From: Pristionchus mayeri
Lineage: Eukaryota > Nematoda > Chromadorea > Rhabditida > Neodiplogasteridae
Assembly (NCBI GenBank): GCA_036245805.1
Contig: BTRK01000002.1
Location: forward strand, 3,778,689-3,842,688
Reading direction: 5' to 3'
Length of the DNA: 64,000 nucleotides
The translations under genes and the position numbers were made by a program. Each line of letters opens with the position of its first letter. Position 1 is the first letter of the stretch. The notes beneath the pieces were generated by a model. The model did not search any database. It saw only the letters and a program-made list of their open reading frames with translations, and was not told the origin of the DNA. This document shows positions 10,696 to 22,860 of this stretch, one piece after another.

Positions 10696-12268
10696 AGTTT
10701 AAAAAAATAAAATTTTAAAAAAAACTAAATTCCGCCCCTAATAATGTTGTTCAATTCGAAATATGCTGAATATGCTTTTAGATAAAATTGCTCACAAGGA
10801 ACTGTAGTTTCGATTTATTCAGGGATGTATTATTTTGAATTTTTCATCATGCAAAAACGACAAAATCGAAGATGTGAACTCACATTTTTTGAAAAAAAAT
10901 GTTACAAAGCTTTTTAAATTATTTTTTTGCACGATTGGAATAAATTGGATGTAAATTGTTCAAATATAGTCCAAGTACTTGAAAATCTGATCAACATTTT
11001 TCGTCACCACCATCGACTTCTCAATTTTCGGACGAAAATATTTTGAACAAACAAATATCTATAGATGTTTTGTTTGGATAATGTTGAACTATGATATGCC
11101 CCTTTCAACTTACATGTAGTTGAAGCCTCATCTAAAATGAAATTTTTGAGTTTTGGATGCCCAAATTGACCACCAATCGAGGGTGTGAAAATCGACTATT
11201 TCAAAATAAAGCAAACCCTCGCGTTTTGTTCCTAATTATACGTTTACGTTCTTGTACCTTCATTTCCCACAATATTCATGTATCGGAACCTTCATTTATT
11301 GTCAATAACTGAATTTCGGTAGAATTCGTGAGTATTGTCAGCTCTGGTAGACAATGACGGGAACGTCCGTTTGATATCTCATTGGTACCAGGTGATGTAG
11401 AATTCAATGGGCTACATTATAGGCATATTCGCATGCTACCGTTCTGCTTTAATCAAAAAATTGGAGCCGAAAAACTGAAAATTTTGGGTACGAAATCTAT
11501 TTTACAGTCATGTTGGAATCGATTTCAATTATTCAATTTTCGTTATTTGTGATACCTAGTGTTTTTTTTCCGAAGAGATTTCGAGTCTATCTTATCGCGT
11601 TTAGGAAATATGATTTTTCGATTTTTCAATTTTCCTACCCTATAATTGACGCATCAGAGACCCAATCAGGTATTTGATGGTACTATGTGATACTTGAGGC
11701 TAAGGGGTCCATGCACATACAGTGTGGGAGCCTGAATCTCATTCCTAAGGAATCGTGTCCGGGGGGTGGCGATTATGGTCGATTCTTACCGATCCGGCCT
11801 CTTAAAGCCTCTTAACTCAATTCAGTATTTGTCTACCTGTAGTTATTTTTACTTTATCAAATTAGTCCTGCAGTGTCACGACCTCGTGCTCGCACTACAC
11901 AAAAGTCCGACAATACACCTACATCCTCAACCCTTGACCTCTCCCTCTTTTTCTATGTATCTCATTCTCTCCCCTCCCGCCCTCTCCCTCTCTCTGCTCA
12001 ATCATTACCGATAAACAACACACTTGTGCTTTTCTACACACAAATCACGATACACATCTCTATCATTCTCTTATTTCGAGGGCAAACACCACGCTCTTGA
12101 TTCCCTTTAATTCGGAGCTCGTATTTTCGTTTACATTCCTCTTCACATGTGATCAATATCTATTCATTTGTGATATTTCACCAATTTCTTTCTTTCGTTC
12201 CTTCGAATTTCGGTGGTTCTGAATCACTTCTTTGATTCAGAATTTTGATTCAGAAACCCCGATTCGGA
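10696..12268. other. Intergenic, AT-rich, with CT-rich tract
   Basis: No gene seen. A pyrimidine-rich tract (CTCTCCCTCT... repeats) runs about 11935-12010 and may be part of the dehydrogenase promoter. Weak exon-like frames at 11766-12100 follow this tract and are not supported. Confidence 0.4.
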
Positions 12269-15200
12269 ATGCTGCAATCGTTCCTGGGATGGTGGCTGAG
12301 CCTCTTTCTCGGGCTGCAATTCACGATATCCATTCCGTTCATCACACTTGTGATCGCTGCTTACTACATTGCACGGTGAGTTTAAAGGTATCGACTGTCT
12401 TACAACAATCCTTCAAAAAAATTCACATCGCAGATACGTTTGGGAACTGGAGCAAGTGCCGGATCTCCCGAAGAAAGCCGTGTTCATCTCAGGGTGTGAT
12501 TCCGGTGGGAATATCAAGCATTTTTTTTTAAATTTCAGTTTTTTTCATTATCCTCCTTTAGATGTCTTCCCTCACTGAAAAACCTCAGTCTAATGCAATA
12601 TTTTTCAATCAACATTTTGCATTGAAGGATTCGGACGAGCTCTTGCGATCAAGTGCGCCAAGGCCGGTTTGACCGTCTTCTCTGGATGCCTCACTAAGCA
12701 GGTACTCGTCCCTCATTTTTGTTTTCATTTTCGTAACTCCTATCCTCTAATATTTTGGCCTTTTTTAGCTATTTTTAGCTATTTTTAAGCGATTTTTAGT
12801 TATTTATATATTTTTTTAGCTTTTTAGCTATACATTCCAGGGTGAGGAGAGCCTCCAATCGGAAACCCGCGGCCTTCCCCTGCTCACCTGCCCTCTCGAC
12901 GTGAGTAAAGACGAATCTGTAGCTGCTTCGAGAAAGTTTGTGGACGCCAATCTCAAAGGAGGCATCAGTGAGTAGCTCAGAGTTCAAAATTCTTGTCAGC
13001 GTCCATTTTTATGCAGAAAATTCGCAATTAGTCGCTGCGGCGTTCTGTGAGAGTTCATACTCTTTTAATTGTACGCACTACCTAGATAAATCGAGGTGGT
13101 AGAGATGAGAGAATGAAGATACCGTAGCATAGATTCTCGAAAACTACCCAAATTCGAATTCAAAATCTTCACTTCTCACCCTTTCTCACCTCTTGTTCAC
13201 TCTAGATATTCGGAAACGTTCGAAATTCGGGATTTCCACCATTCTTCCATCGCACAAACAGTAGAATAATGAGGCGGTTATCCGAATCACGATATACACT
13301 AGAGCTTGTGAAAAATAACGCCGAAAAGTTCCCCGCAACATTCCTCGCGCTCCAATCACAAACACTTTTGACAGTCTTTGCTACAAGCTACATTATTCTG
13401 CTCTCAAGGACACTGATGATAACAGATTACGCAACAGATAAGAGCGTGGTCACGAAAAGATTAGTGTCAAAGATCACATTGCTTTCATATTAGCTCAGTG
13501 GTGCTAAATGTGCCAAACTACAAAGTTTGCAAGGTCATAAATATATAAAAAAATGATCATAAATATGTATGAACTCCCTATCTCAGCATGAAAGAGGCCA
13601 GTGACCTTGATACCCGTGCAAGTGGGAAAAGAAGTGATTGCGGGTGGAACCTTCTGCAAATAGTAATGCTCCACCGATAGAGAAAATAATTTAGAGATCC
13701 AGAAATCTCGGCTCTGTCTGAATAAGCGGGACCGGTGCAAATTGCACTTCATTTAGCAACGGGTCCGTTTAATTGGTGACGGCTTTTTACGTCCCGCTTA
13801 TTCAGACAGATCGTAAATCTCAATATTACAGAGCTCTGGGCAGTTGTGTGCAATGCCGGTGTCTTCACCTGCTACGGCCCCGATGACTGGTGCACCATCG
13901 ACGACTACCGCTTCTCCGTCGACATCAACTGCTTCGGCGTCGTGCGGTGTGCGCAGGTGACGACGTTTGGGAAACGTTGCAACATACCACACCATTTCAG
14001 ACCTTCATGGACCTGATCAAGGAGAGCGAGGGCCGCATCGTGGCTGTGAGCTCGGTGGCGGGAAGGTATGAATTTTCTCGGTTCGAATACTTTTAATAAA
14101 AATCAAAACAATGTAATTTATACCAATTTGGAAATTATTCAGGGTTTCCGGTCGCGGCTCTGGAGCGTACAGTGTAACGAAGTACGGAGTCGAGGCGTAC
14201 ATTGATTGTATCAGGCAAGCAAGTTTAATAAATCATTTGCACTCGGATGTCTTCAAATTGCGGAAGAAATCGATTTTTCAAAATTGAATAACACTAAAAA
14301 GCGCAACACTGCAGGCAAGAGACTGAACGATGGGGAGTCAAGTGCTCCCTCCTCGAGCCGGGTGCGTTCAAGACAGCCCTCCTCGACAAGGTACTAATTG
14401 AAGCATTCAGCTCTTCCTTTTCCCGTCTTGCGTAACCTCAAACGATTGAAGATAATGAAAAATACTTGAAGGAGGCGATGCGCAAGCGCGTCGACAGCCG
14501 ATTCGACGCCATGTCACCGAAAAAGAAGGAAGCCTGGGGAACGGAGTTCAAGGAGTGGTGTAAGTACTCACTGTGCTAGAAATCTACAATTACCTTCGTA
14601 TTATCTTAGAGAGAAACGGTCCGTGCGCAGTATTAGATCTCGACCAGTCGAAAGAGTCTGCAGAATGAACGAACCGTGTTATTATTTCTCTAGTTCGAGT
14701 CAAACAAAACATGGAGGTACTATTCGAATCGTTTACGCGTAAATAAAGGCACTAGGTCGGATGATCACCGTCTGATGATAACCAAAGAAATGAACCCTTC
14801 TGTAGAAACTTACGCAGAATCATTTTTGACACCTTAGGGGCCTACTATGAAAGTTCTGCAGAAGGATCGATTTTTTTGGCTGAATAGCGCGTGTAAATCA
14901 ACGCCTAATTGCATGTAGTCATCGACAACTGGAACGACACGATGCACAATTTCGGATCGGAAAACATCAACATCGTCGTCAACAACTACTTCCACGCAGT
15001 GACTGCCAAGTATCCGAGATGCAGGTAATCATCAAATAATATCTTGGTGCCCATGACGCTACTGATATAAGTGTAAATACTGCGAATTCGAAAGTAGATA
15101 TTGATCGGAAGGTGCAAATACGATATCCAATACATGGGTTCCAACGTTGTAGCAAACGGCACGGGTATAGATATTGACCAGATAATCCGTCTCATCGTGA

Positions 15201-15544
15201 GAGGTTTTGGCACATTTCTAGGAACAATCTGAACATTCTTTAGATACCTCTGCGGGCTCGATGCCGTTCTTTTCTGGACGCCAGTCTCACTCATGGATGC
15301 GCGAATCCAGGACCGCATCTTCGACCTGTTCACCGGTAATGGCTTTCATAACCTTCTCACTCGATTTGTTAGCTATCGGAAACAAATTTCAATTCTGTAT
15401 TAGATGAGTTACAACTAGGCTGCTAACCTGATATTAACAATACAACATTTCCAAAAAGAACTTTTAAAAACTCTTGAATATTCAGGAATCAAGGATGTTC
15501 TCCCAGCCGATCTCAAGAAGAAGCTAGTGAAGAAGAATGCGTAA
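12269..15544 (+). CDS. Short-chain dehydrogenase/reductase, SDR9C (retinol-dehydrogenase-like)
   Basis: Exons: 12269-12375, 12434-12504, 12628-12701, 12841-12967, 13832-13956, 14001-14065, 14143-14214, 14315-14390, about 14452-14559, 14919-15024, 15244-15335, 15486-15544. The start was chosen because it opens an N-terminal membrane segment (WWLSLFLGLQFTISIPF...) in phase with exon 2. SDR landmarks in order: cofactor loop SGCDSGFGRALA, CPLDVS, CNAGV, VSSVAGR, catalytic YSVTK, and LLEPGAFKT. These and the tail (LCGLDAVLFWTPVSL) fit NAD(P)-dependent microsomal retinol/hydroxysteroid-type SDRs. Odd points: intron 7 uses a GC donor (ATCAG|GCAAGC), and the exon 8/9 junction cannot be made in frame with an AG acceptor, off by one base, so that acceptor is unusual or there is a frameshift. 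Intron 9 carries MITE fragments. Its last two exons have decayed copies in the array downstream. Confidence 0.88.
14600..14890. mobile_element. MITE fragments inside dehydrogenase intron 9
   Basis: 14605-14690 resembles the hairpin repeat of 1159-1234 (AACGGTCC... / ...GAACGAACCGTG). 14758-14890 begins GGATGATCACCGTCTGATGA and shares its interior with the MITE at 676-852, but the right inverted end is lost. Confidence 0.5.
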
Positions 15545-15745
15545 ATTAAAAATCGATAATTATATCTCGAAAATAAGTTTCAAGGTTTCAGTAATGAATG
15601 CATTCTATCCAGGCGCTGGAGAAGCAGTTTCTCATACAGAACAGCCTGATACCGTACTCTTTAGCATTTGCCACCCGCTTAGTTACTAGTCACAGCATCA
15701 TTGGCAATTGCATAATTCACCTCCTCGGCGAATTGCTTATTAATT

Positions 15746-16733
15746 ATGACATCATCGGATGAACTCAATATAATTAATTTGAATCCTGACGTTATTCGCA
15801 TTATCATCCGAGGTGGACTAGAAGATGTCGATGTCGATCAAATACGGATGGTCATTTCTTTTATATTTTGGCAATTTGCAAGATATATTTTTCTAAGATA
15901 TCTCCTCAGTGGAACGCTCTAGTCGTTGAACGACTGAGTAACAGAAAAAGTTTACCTATTATTCGCACGTTATTTTGCGGTAACAAGATAAATGAATTCA
16001 TACTTGAACTAACAGTGATTTCTCAAATTTCTGAAATGATGTGGCTAATTTAATTCACTTGTTTTTATTTGGCGGATACATTATAATAATTGTTCTTGCT
16101 ACGTACTTCATGGCATTGATTGATTATTTTTTTGCAGTTTATAAAGGTTCGCACAGAGAGCATGCTGCCAAATGATATTCCGCGAATTCTTTCGCGATGT
16201 TCGGTTGTGAATACATTTGAATTAGGTGGTGGTCTTGCATATTATGACACAAATGTTATGAAGGATGCCATAAACGGACTTGTTATTAAGATTCTAACAG
16301 TTCAATTTCCCTTCAAAGAGCTCGAGTGAGTAGCAATTGTTTTCTATTTTGGACTTTTACTAAGATTTCAAAAAAAATCCTAGGGATGTCGCGACCAATC
16401 TTATCAAATCAATTAGAGTGGAGAAGCTTCGTTTTACAGATCCTTTCGGGAGGTCCATTCTAACCCAAGGTACTTGATTTTGACTATGGAAGAAATTAGT
16501 TGAAACCGATGAGCATTTTGAGGATATGAGTGAAAGAAAACTATTCATAAATGATTTCAGAATTTCATCATATATTGGAAATTACGAGCAAGTATTTGCC
16601 GTTTGTCCGATCACTCGAATTGCGATGGGAAAGAGGACGTAAAATATTGAGTCCAGCAGAACGGGTTGCTCTAAGCTACAAGACGAGAAACAGTTGCCAG
16701 AAATTTCAGTATCATTATTGTGGCGAAAAATGA
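15746..16733 (+). CDS. F-box-like protein, array copy 1
   Basis: Five exons in phase: 15746-15850, 15898-16014, 16138-16325, 16384-16469, 16561-16733, giving 222 aa. The N-terminus LNPDVIRIIIR...DQIRMISPQWN followed by a Leu-rich stretch has the layout of a divergent F-box (L-P-x-D-V-I-x-x-I-I ... V-S-x-x-W). This is an assignment by pattern, not by search. The rest (NDIPRILSRCSVVNTFELGG, ILEITSKYLPFVRSLELRWE) could be a short substrate-binding region. If an F-box, it would bind Skp1-related proteins in an SCF ubiquitin ligase. The start is the first ATG in frame after a TTAATT-rich leader. All junctions are GT-AG. No break is seen. Two further copies follow at +1873 and +3746. Confidence 0.6.
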
Positions 16734-16936
16734 AATGCTTGATTAATCTTAAATTTTTTTTATAAAATCCTTTGTTTCGATAATCAGTTTGCCAACTCCA
16801 TGCATCAATTCATGATAATCCATGAGTTATAACTACAATTCTGCCTGGAACCGTTTGTTTTATCTAACAAACATCGGTAGACGTGTCTAGAATAGAGGCG
16901 TATATTTTCTCGAGACGCTCACGTAAAAATCTTCAG

Positions 16937-17383
16937 ATACCTGTGCGGGCTCGACGCGGTCCTCTTCTAGACTCCCGTATCACTCATGGATAAACGAATT
17001 CACGATGAGAACAATACAAAATTTCGACCTGTTGACCTGTTCACAGGTAATACGCTTTCAGCATCTTCCCACTCGATTATTTACCGAACATATATGTTGC
17101 AACTTTGGAGGTCAGTCAAGCATGCCTCACTAAAACTGGTCAGAACCAATTTTCCATATTTCCCTCCATTCCCTAGAATGTCGATTCCAGCTCGATTCTC
17201 TCGTGAGAGGCGTGATATACCAATTTCAATTATGTATTAGACGAGTTACAACTAGGCTGCTAACCTGATGAGAACAATACACAATTTCCAAAAAAAGAGC
17301 TTTCAAAAAATCTGGAATGTTCAAGAATTAAGGTTATCCCAGAAGATCTCAAAAACAAGCTAATGAGCAGAACGCATGAATAA
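16937..17383 (+). pseudogene. Decayed dehydrogenase exons 11-12, array copy 1
   Basis: RYLCGLDAVLF is followed by a stop (TAG) where the intact gene has the Trp codon TGG (FWTPVSL), and an extra insertion follows SLMD. Around 17330-17383 a diverged version of the last exon reads VIPEDLKNKLM instead of VLPADLKKKLV. Only these two 3' exons are present. Confidence 0.75.
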
Positions 17384-17618
17384 AACGTTTAGAAATATAT
17401 TTCGAAAATAATAAGCTTCAACATGTCAGTAATAAATGCTATGCTATTAATATTGTGATAAAGATATGAAGATTTGCCAACGGCATTCGATCCAGACACT
17501 GGTCTCGTACAGAACACCCTGATTCCCTACTCTTTAGTATATGCCACCCGCTTAGTTGCTAGTAACTTCATCATTAATAATTACACAATTCAAATTCTCG
17601 GCGAATTGCTTATTAATT

Positions 17619-18606
17619 ATGACATCATCGGATGAACTCAATATAATTAATTTGAATCCTGACGTTATTCGCATTATCATCCGAGGTGGACTAGAAGATG
17701 TCGATGTCGATCAAATACGGATGGTCATTTCTTTTATATTTTGGCAATTTGCAAGATATATTTTTCTAAGATATCTCCTCAGTGGAACGCTCTAGTCGTT
17801 GAACGACTGAGTAACAGAAAAAGTTTACCTATTATTCGCACGTTATTTTGCGGTAACAAGATAAATGAATTCATACTTGAACTAACAGTGATTTCTCAAA
17901 TTTCTGAAATGATGTGGCTAATTTAATTCACTTGTTTTTATTTGGCGGATACATTATAATAATTGTTCTTGCTACGTACTTCATGGCATTGATTGATTAT
18001 TTTTTTGCAGTTTATAAAGGTTCGCACAGAGAGCATGCTGCCAAATGATATTCCGCGAATTCTTTCGCGATGTTCGGTTGTGAATACATTTGAATTAGGT
18101 GGTGGTCTTGCATATTATGACACAAATGTTATGAAGGATGCCATAAACGGACTTGTTATTAAGATTCTAACAGTTCAATTTCCCTTCAAAGAGCTCGAGT
18201 GAGTAGCAATTGTTTTCTATTTTGGACTTTTACTAAGATTTCAAAAAAAATCCTAGGGATGTCGCGACCAATCTTATCAAATCAATTAGAGTGGAGAAGC
18301 TTCGTTTTACAGATCCTTTCGGGAGGTCCATTCTAACCCAAGGTACTTGATTTTGACTATGGAAGAAATTAGTTGAAACCGATGAGCATTTTGAGGATAT
18401 GAGTGAAAGAAAACTATTCATAAATGATTTCAGAATTTCATCATATATTGGAAATTACGAGCAAGTATTTGCCGTTTGTCCGATCACTCGAATTGCGATG
18501 GGAAAGAGGACGTAAAATATTGAGTCCAGCAGAACGGGTTGCTCTAAGCTACAAGACGAGAAACAGTTGCCAGAAATTTCAGTATCATTATTGTGGCGAA
18601 AAATGA
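17619..18606 (+). CDS. F-box-like protein, array copy 2
   Basis: Same five-exon model as copy 1 shifted by 1873 bp (17619-17723, 17771-17887, 18011-18198, 18257-18342, 18434-18606). No coding difference from copy 1 was noticed, so this is either a very recent duplicate or one kept identical by gene conversion. Function as inferred for copy 1. Confidence 0.6.
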
Positions 18607-18809
18607 AATGCTTGATTAATCTTAAATTTTTTTTATAAAATCCTTTGTTTCGATAATCAGTTTGCCAACTCCATGCATCAATTCATGATAATCCATGAGT
18701 TATAACTACAATTCTGCCTGGAACCGTTTGTTTTATCTAACAAACATCGGTAGACGTGTCTAGAATAGAGGCGTATATTTTCTCGAGACGCTCACGTAAA
18801 AATCTTCAG

Positions 18810-19256
18810 ATACCTGTGCGGGCTCGACGCGGTCCTCTTCTAGACTCCCGTATCACTCATGGATAAACGAATTCACGATGAGAACAATACAAAATTTCGA
18901 CCTGTTGACCTGTTCACAGGTAATACGCTTTCAGCATCTTCCCACTCGATTATTTACCGAACATATATGTTGCAACTTTGGAGGTCAGTCAAGCATGCCT
19001 CACTAAAACTGGTCAGAACCAATTTTCCAAATTTCCCTCCATTCCCTAGAATGTCGATTCCAGCTCGATTCTCTCGTGAGAGGCGTGATATACCAATTTC
19101 AATTATGTATTAGACGAGTTACAACTAGGCTGCTAACCTGATGAGAACAATACACAATTTCCGAAAAAAGAGCTTTCAAAAAATCTGGAATGTTCAAGAA
19201 TTAAGGTTATCCCAGAAGATCTCAAAAACAAGCTAATGAGCAGAACGCATGAATAA
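18810..19256 (+). pseudogene. Decayed dehydrogenase exons 11-12, array copy 2
   Basis: Same relic as 16937-17383 with the same Trp-to-stop change and insertion, so the lesions predate amplification of the array. Confidence 0.75.
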
Positions 19257-19491
19257 AACGTTTAGAAATATATTTCGAAAATAATAAGCTTCAACATGTC
19301 AGTAATAAATGCTATGCTATTAATATTGTGATAAAGATATGAAGATTTGCCAACGGCATTCGATCCAGACACTGGTCTCGTACAGAACACCCTGATTCCC
19401 TACTCTTTAGTATATGCCACCCGCTTAGTTGCTAGTAACTTCATCATTAATAATTACACAATTCAAATTCTCGGCGAATTGCTTATTAATT

Positions 19492-20479
19492 ATGACATCA
19501 TCGGATGAACTCAATATAATTAATTTGAATCCTGACGTTATTCGCATTATCATCCGAGGTGGACTAGAAGATGTCGATGTCGATCAAATACGGATGGTCA
19601 TTTCTTTTATATTTTGGCAATTTGCAAGATATATTTTTCTAAGATATCTCCTCAGTGGAACGCTCTAGTCGTTGAACGACTGAGTAACAGAAAAAGTTTA
19701 CCTATTATTCGCACGTTATTTTGCGGTAACAAGATAAATGAATTCATACTTGAACTAACAGTGATTTCTCAAATTTCTGAAATGATGTGGCTAATTTAAT
19801 TCACTTGTTTTTATTTGGCGGATACATTATAATAATTGTTCTTGCTACGTACTTCATGGCATTGATTGATTATTTTTTTGCAGTTTATAAAGGTTCGCAC
19901 AGAGAGCATGCTGCCAAATGATATTCCGCGAATTCTTTCGCGATGTTCGGTTGTGAATACATTTGAATTAGGTGGTGGTCTTGCATATTATGACACAAAT
20001 GTTATGAAGGATGCCATAAACGGACTTGTTATTAAGATTCTAACAGTTCAATTTCCCTTCAAAGAGCTCGAGTGAGTAGCAATTGTTTTCTATTTTGGAC
20101 TTTTACTAAGATTTCAAAAAAAATCCTAGGGATGTCGCGACCAATCTTATCAAATCAATTAGAGTGGAGAAGCTTCGTTTTACAGATCCTTTCGGGAGGT
20201 CCATTCTAACCCAAGGTACTTGATTTTGACTATGGAAGAAATTAGTTGAAACCGATGAGCATTTTGAGGATATGAGTGAAAGAAAACTATTCATAAATGA
20301 TTTCAGAATTTCATCATATATTGGAAATTACGAGCAAGTATTTGCCGTTTGTCCGATCACTCGAATTGCGATGGGAAAGAGGACGTAAAATATTGAGTCC
20401 AGCAGAACGGGTTGCTCTAAGCTACAAGACGAGAAACAGTTGCCAGAAATTTCAGTATCATTATTGTGGCGAAAAATGA
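19492..20479 (+). CDS. F-box-like protein, array copy 3
   Basis: Same five-exon model shifted by 3746 bp from copy 1 (19492-19596, 19644-19760, 19884-20071, 20130-20215, 20307-20479). Intact and apparently identical in coding sequence to copies 1 and 2. Confidence 0.6.
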
Positions 20480-20682
20480 AATGCTTGATTAATCTTAAAT
20501 TTTTTTTATAAAATCCTTTGTTTCGATAATCAGTTTGCCAACTCCATGCATCAATTCATGATAATCCATGAGTTATAACTACAATTCTGCCTGGAACCGT
20601 TTGTTTTATCTAACAAACATCGGTAGACGTGTCTAGAATAGAGGCGTATATTTTCTCGAGACGCTCACGTAAAAATCTTCAG

Positions 20683-21129
20683 ATACCTGTGCGGGCTCGA
20701 CGCGGTCCTCTTCTAGACTCCCGTATCACTCATGGATAAACGAATTCACGATGAGAACAATACAAAATTTCGACCTGTTGACCTGTTCACAGGTAATACG
20801 CTTTCAGCATCTTCCCACTCGATTATTTACCGAACATATATGTTGCAACTTTGGAGGTCAGTCAAGCATGCCTCACTAAAACTGGTCAGAACCAATTTTC
20901 CAAATTTCCCTCCATTCCCTAGAATGTCGATTCCAGCTCGATTCTCTCGTGAGAGGCGTGATATACCAATTTCAATTATGTATTAGACGAGTTACAACTA
21001 GGCTGCTAACCTGATGAGAACAATACACAATTTCCGAAAAAAGAGCTTTCAAAAAATCTGGAATGTTCAAGAATTAAGGTTATCCCAGAAGATCTCAAAA
21101 ACAAGCTAATGAGCAGAACGCATGAATAA
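20683..21129 (+). pseudogene. Decayed dehydrogenase exons 11-12, array copy 3
   Basis: Third copy of the same relic; shares the base differences of copy 2 rather than copy 1 in the stretch after the exon. Confidence 0.75.
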
Positions 21130-21352
21130 AACGTTTAGAAATATATTTCGAAAATAATAAGCTTCAACATGTCAGTAATAAATGCTATGCTATTAATATT
21201 GTGATAAAGATATGAAGATTTGCCAACGGCATTCGATCCAGACACTGGTCTCGTACAGAACACCCTGATTCCCTACTCTTTAGTATATGCCACCCGCTTA
21301 GTTGCTAGTAACTTCATCATTAATAATTACACAATTCAAATTCTCGGCGAAT

Positions 21353-21600
21353 TGCTTATTAATTATTTCATCATCGGATGAACTCAATATAAATAATTTG
21401 CAAACTGATGTCATTCGCATTATTCTACGAGTTGGACTAGAATACATCGATCAAATACGGATGGTGATTATCGATTTTTAATTTTTTTTGACAATTTGCA
21501 TTTTCTAAGATATCTCATCAAAGGAACGCTCTAGTTGTTGAACAGGTGAATAACAGAAATGGTCCACCTGTTATTCACAAGTTTTTTACGGTAACAATGA
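21353..21600 (+). pseudogene. Diverged fourth F-box-like copy, start codon lost
   Basis: Continues the array homology but with many changes. The ATG of the intact copies (ATTATGACATC) is here ATTATTTCATC. The first exon is still readable as SDELNINNL...DVIRIILRVGLEYIDQIRM, while the second exon gains stops after the acceptor (ISSKERSS then TGA/TAG). Only the 5' part is present. Confidence 0.7.
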
Positions 21601-21726
21601 ATTGATCCTTGAGATACAAGTAAAGCGCAAATGTCTCAAGTTTTTCATCGGTGAGCATTGTGAGCGCACGGATGTCGGCATCGAAAGAGCTCGACAAAAT
21701 GTGGGCATATTTGATTCATTATTGTA

Positions 21727-22860
21727 TTGGGGTGTCCGGAAAGTTCGTATAATGCTTCGGAAAAAAGTCAGTTCGCGATCAAATGCAGTGATTGCGCAAT
21801 CTGTTTGTCAGCAATGTATTGCATGATTCTGACATTGAGTAGTGTGAGGATTTAATCAGTCTCCTAGTTGCTACATTGATTCTTGTGATGGACTCCCATC
21901 TCTACCTCCGAGCAGTTTTACTTCATTACTACCGTCTTGGCCGATCCGTGAAGGAGGCCCACTCTGCCCTGGCCCAGTCGGAAGGAGCTGACGCCCCCTC
22001 CATACCCTTCTGCTATAAGTGGTTCTCCCGCTTCAAGAAAGGGGAGTTTGGTCTCGATGATCAACCCCGCTCTGGACGCCCTCCCTCCCTCGATCAGCCT
22101 CTCGTTCTCCGCACACTGAAGCGCAAGCCCATGGCCAATGTGCGTGAGTTGAAGAAGGATACTGGTACTCCTAGATCAACGGTGTCCGATATCCTCCATC
22201 GATCTGGGAAGAAGCCGAAACTCCCACAAGTGATTCCCCATGACCTCTCCCCCGAACAGCTGATAAATCGTGTTCAAGTCTGTCGGAAATTACTCCATCG
22301 TAGATCCAATCTTCGATGGGCCAATTCCATCATCGCTACAGATGAGAAGTGGATCACGTACGATAACCCTGTGAGGAGACTGCAATGGGTGGATGCAGAT
22401 GAGAAGCCCACGCCCGTCCCGAAGAAGGAAGAGCACGGAAAGAAGGAACTCCTCTGCTTCTTCTTCTCAGTGCTCGGTCCCATCTACTGGGAGATCCTCG
22501 CCCCTGGCACCAGCATCAATGCCGACCTCTTCTCTGAACAACTGCAAGATGTCGCGATCAGAGTCCCTCCCAGACTCCTGAACCAGGGCAAAATTCTTCT
22601 TCTGATGGACAAGGCTCGCCCACATCGAGCGAAGATGACCCAGAAGAAAATGGACGAGCTGAAGATCGAGAGGATTCCCCATCCACCGTATTCCCCAGAT
22701 CTCTCCCCATGCGACTACCACTGCTTCCGAGTTTGAAACAAGCAAATTTTAGAAATATCGAGGTGAAAAATATGATTTCCAAGAAATGTGGAAATCTTTG
22801 ATTTTTTCAACGGAATACAGCATATCTAAGTTAGAAACAATCAAATTATGAAAGAAAAGA
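21727..22860 (+). mobile_element. mariner-family element with truncated transposase
   Basis: TTGGGGTGTCCGGAAAGTTC at 21727, next to TA, resembles a mariner terminal repeat. The ORF at 21876-22736 (286 aa) carries the helix-turn-helix and linker (FKKGEFGLDDQPRSGRPP), the first catalytic Asp (IIATDEKWITYDN), a second in LLMDKARPHRA and the third in PYSPDLSPCDYHCF: the D,D34D mariner arrangement. The N/H seen before ARPH in most relatives is K here (DKARPH). The reading frame ends right after FR, about 60 residues early, and no complementary 3' terminal repeat could be found. The element is therefore 3'-truncated and probably immobile, although its catalytic core is open. Codon use is GC-rich compared with its surroundings. 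Confidence 0.85.
21876..22736 (+). CDS. mariner transposase, C-terminally truncated
   Basis: 286-aa open frame, against about 340-350 aa usual for mariner transposases. All three catalytic Asp positions can be seen, and the tail after CDYHCFR is replaced by a stop. Just downstream another frame reads LKQANFRNIEVKNMIS, a possible remnant of the lost C-terminus, consistent with a frameshift at about 22733. Confidence 0.85.
   Translation: MILVMDSHLYLRAVLLHYYRLGRSVKEAHSALAQSEGADAPSIPFCYKWFSRFKKGEFGLDDQPRSGRPPSLDQPLVLRTLKRKPMANVRELKKDTGTPRSTVSDILHRSGKKPKLPQVIPHDLSPEQLINRVQVCRKLLHRRSNLRWANSIIATDEKWITYDNPVRRLQWVDADEKPTPVPKKEEHGKKELLCFFFSVLGPIYWEILAPGTSINADLFSEQLQDVAIRVPPRLLNQGKILLLMDKARPHRAKMTQKKMDELKIERIPHPPYSPDLSPCDYHCFRV

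Larger units (their letters stand above)
15733..21352 (+). repeat. Three tandem units of 1873 bp, nearly identical
   Basis: The sequence repeats with a period of exactly 1873 bp (for example 15868, 17741, 19614). I noticed only isolated substitutions between units (TTTTCCATATTT versus TTTTCCAAATTT at 17150/19023; CCAAAAAAAG versus CCGAAAAAAG at 17290/19162). Each unit holds an F-box-like gene followed by decayed dehydrogenase exons 11 and 12. Sequence left of 15733 and right of 21352 is homologous to the unit but clearly diverged, so the identical block is exactly three periods long. Confidence 0.95.

Noticed and set aside
16986..17240. 84-aa ORF repeated three times
   Set aside because: It is a frame through the decayed dehydrogenase exon and following intron relic, repeated only because the whole 1873-bp unit is repeated.
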